From Argopecten irradians (Eukaryota; Mollusca; Bivalvia; Pectinida; Pectinidae), in contig NC_091134.1 in assembly GCF_041381155.1 (NCBI RefSeq), forward strand, positions 16,556,008-16,620,007: a stretch of DNA of 64,000 nucleotides, given 5' to 3'. The notes beneath the pieces were generated by a model. It did not search any database, was not told where the DNA came from, and saw nothing but the letters and a program-made list of their open reading frames with translations. Below, in pieces: positions 62,894 through 64,000 of this stretch (the stretch's first letter is position 1; every line of letters starts with the position of its first letter). Both the position numbers and the translations under genes were made by a program.

Positions 62894-63611
62894 TTACAAA
62901 GCCACGTCATGTAAAATTGACATCATCAGACAAAAAGATTGACATTCAGAAAACCTGGAGAAAGTCGGTCCAGATGGTTTCTCAAAGTCATCAAAGGTGC
63001 ATGTACTAGTATTCCGTTCGGGCACATTGGATCCAAGTATTACAAATAAAACTTCTGGTTTACGGGTCATAGTAGACGGGAACATTGCTACGGGTTCACC
63101 CATCATCTGAAGTGACAAATAAATCTTCCTTTTCACTTTGGAGACCAATGTATATGCAAATGCCATCAAGCCTAAAACTATGCAAACCGAAGCGCTTGAA
63201 AATCTCAAAACGTTTCTTAATGTGATATTGGTATCCATATTTCTCATTGTGACCTTAATAATCTAGTTTCTTACATAATCTATTTTCACTATCACCATTG
63301 TTCATAAAATGCTTGTTTCTTATTCTGACATTGATAACCTGGTTTCTAACTTTAATCTTTGTACCTTCATTTTAAGTTGCGTCTAGTATCACAGTTTTTA
63401 AATGTAATTTTTGTATTCTGGATACTTAGAATGTAAGGTGAAATATTTTTACCTGCGACTCCAATATAATGATCATAAACGGCAATTGATTTGGGATGTT
63501 ATCTTTCCTATTCCCACTAACTGACTTTCTTCTTCCTAACGTCTCACTCGACACCGTCTCACCTTTAGCCATGACTTGAACGCGTTCTGTCCAATGACCG
63601 AAACACGCCAT
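62894..63611 (-). CDS. Candidate small one-helix membrane protein (two exons, unrecognised)
   Basis: The piece at 63611-63453 begins MACFGHWTERVQVMAKGE and ends GAGTCGCAG before GTAAAA, a fair donor in phase 0. The frame 63247-62894 can be joined in phase at GTCACAATG (63257), giving ESQ-VTMRNMDTN. It holds one membrane helix (SSASVCIVLGLMAFAYTLVS) followed by KVKRKIY. The acceptor is weak (ATTATTAAG with little pyrimidine), and the 3' end may leave by a further splice at TCTCCAG|GTTTTC (about 62958). No family was recognised, and it may not be a gene. Confidence 0.3.
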
Positions 63612-63644
63612 ATTCTCTAAATTCCAATTGGTAGTCGCTGCTTC

Positions 63645-63866
63645 TGTTTGTTTATTTGTTGTAGTTTAACGTCCCATCAACAGCCAGGTTCATTCAATGA
63701 CGTACCAAGTTTGATAGTGGAGGAAAGCTGGAGTAGCCGGAGATAAACCACCGCCCAGATGTCAGTACCTGGCAAATGCCCCACATTGGATTCGATCTCA
63801 CGTCCCAGAGGCGGAAGGTTTTTTGGTAATATGTGGGGACACCTTAACTACTCGATGTCCCGGCAC
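63645..63866 (-). mobile_element. tRNA-headed SINE, diverged copy
   Basis: Minus-strand body with GGTGGTTTATCTCCGGCTAC and GAATGAACCTGGCTG, a tail ending GTTGATGGGACGTTAAAC, and a decayed A/B-box head. More diverged than the copy at 29151. Confidence 0.7.
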
Positions 63867-64000
63867 ATTACCACCTATTATATGAGCATACAGACATTCA
63901 CACACTAAATCACATTGTACACATAGGAGATAATCCTCATATGACAGTGATTGTTGATATTGCAGCAATCTAATCAACCAACATACAAAAGTCTCTGAGA

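Overview
The window reads as nuclear DNA of a bivalve mollusc, possibly a scallop. That placement rests on overall character: AT-rich, intron-bearing genes, many miniature DNA transposons, tRNA-headed SINEs, a roughly 145-bp satellite rich in AGGTCA half-sites, and C-type lectin genes in tandem. I could not run a database search, so the taxon is inference. There are few genes and a great deal of repeat.

Layout. 1-1640 is a satellite with a dimeric higher-order unit, closed by a GGACGGC-rich tail and a hairpin. 1859-2317 is a TIR element with a perfect 10-bp target duplication. 4030-12830 and about 12840-19300 are two copies of a tandem segmental duplication. Each carries a four-exon minus-strand gene for a signal peptide, a C-type lectin domain, a Thr-rich stalk and one membrane helix (CTL-A 8661-12598, CTL-B 15373-19140). 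Each copy has since taken its own insertions, and comparing the copies shows the empty sites. About 20.45-21.48 kb is a decayed Tc1-like transposon. From 23.2 to 26.8 kb, on the opposite strand, lie relics of the same lectin family: a broken stalk/membrane exon, then a signal-peptide exon and a shortened lectin exon with good splice sites.

31.4-41.0 kb holds a second small family on the minus strand, a multi-pass membrane protein resembling long TspO/MBR-type (tryptophan-rich sensory) proteins. There are two apparently complete two-coding-exon genes (TSP-A 38970-40369, TSP-B 32632-33935) and one 5'-truncated duplicate (31446-32062). Both complete genes have a splice acceptor 9 bases before the ATG and a candidate noncoding first exon upstream. 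A TTTAGCATTATAA minisatellite lies between them.

41.5-64 kb is mostly repeat: a hAT-like element with an 8-bp target duplication, a roughly 4.5-kb purine-strand minisatellite (31-bp unit), a 41-bp minisatellite open in all three frames, foldback palindromes, a 2.4-kb element with long inverted repeats around a decayed fragment of an uncharacterised (possibly FEN-like) protein family, and SINEs. A possible small membrane protein lies near 63 kb.

The best-supported biology is the lectin pair. The membrane/stalk exon is about 90% identical between copies, while the ligand-binding lectin exon is only about 76%, and CTL-B has lost both cysteines of one conserved disulphide. Both copies have a furin-like RRKR just outside the membrane. 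This fits surface lectin receptors that diversify in the binding face and might be shed. No CRISPR, rRNA or free-standing tRNA gene was seen.
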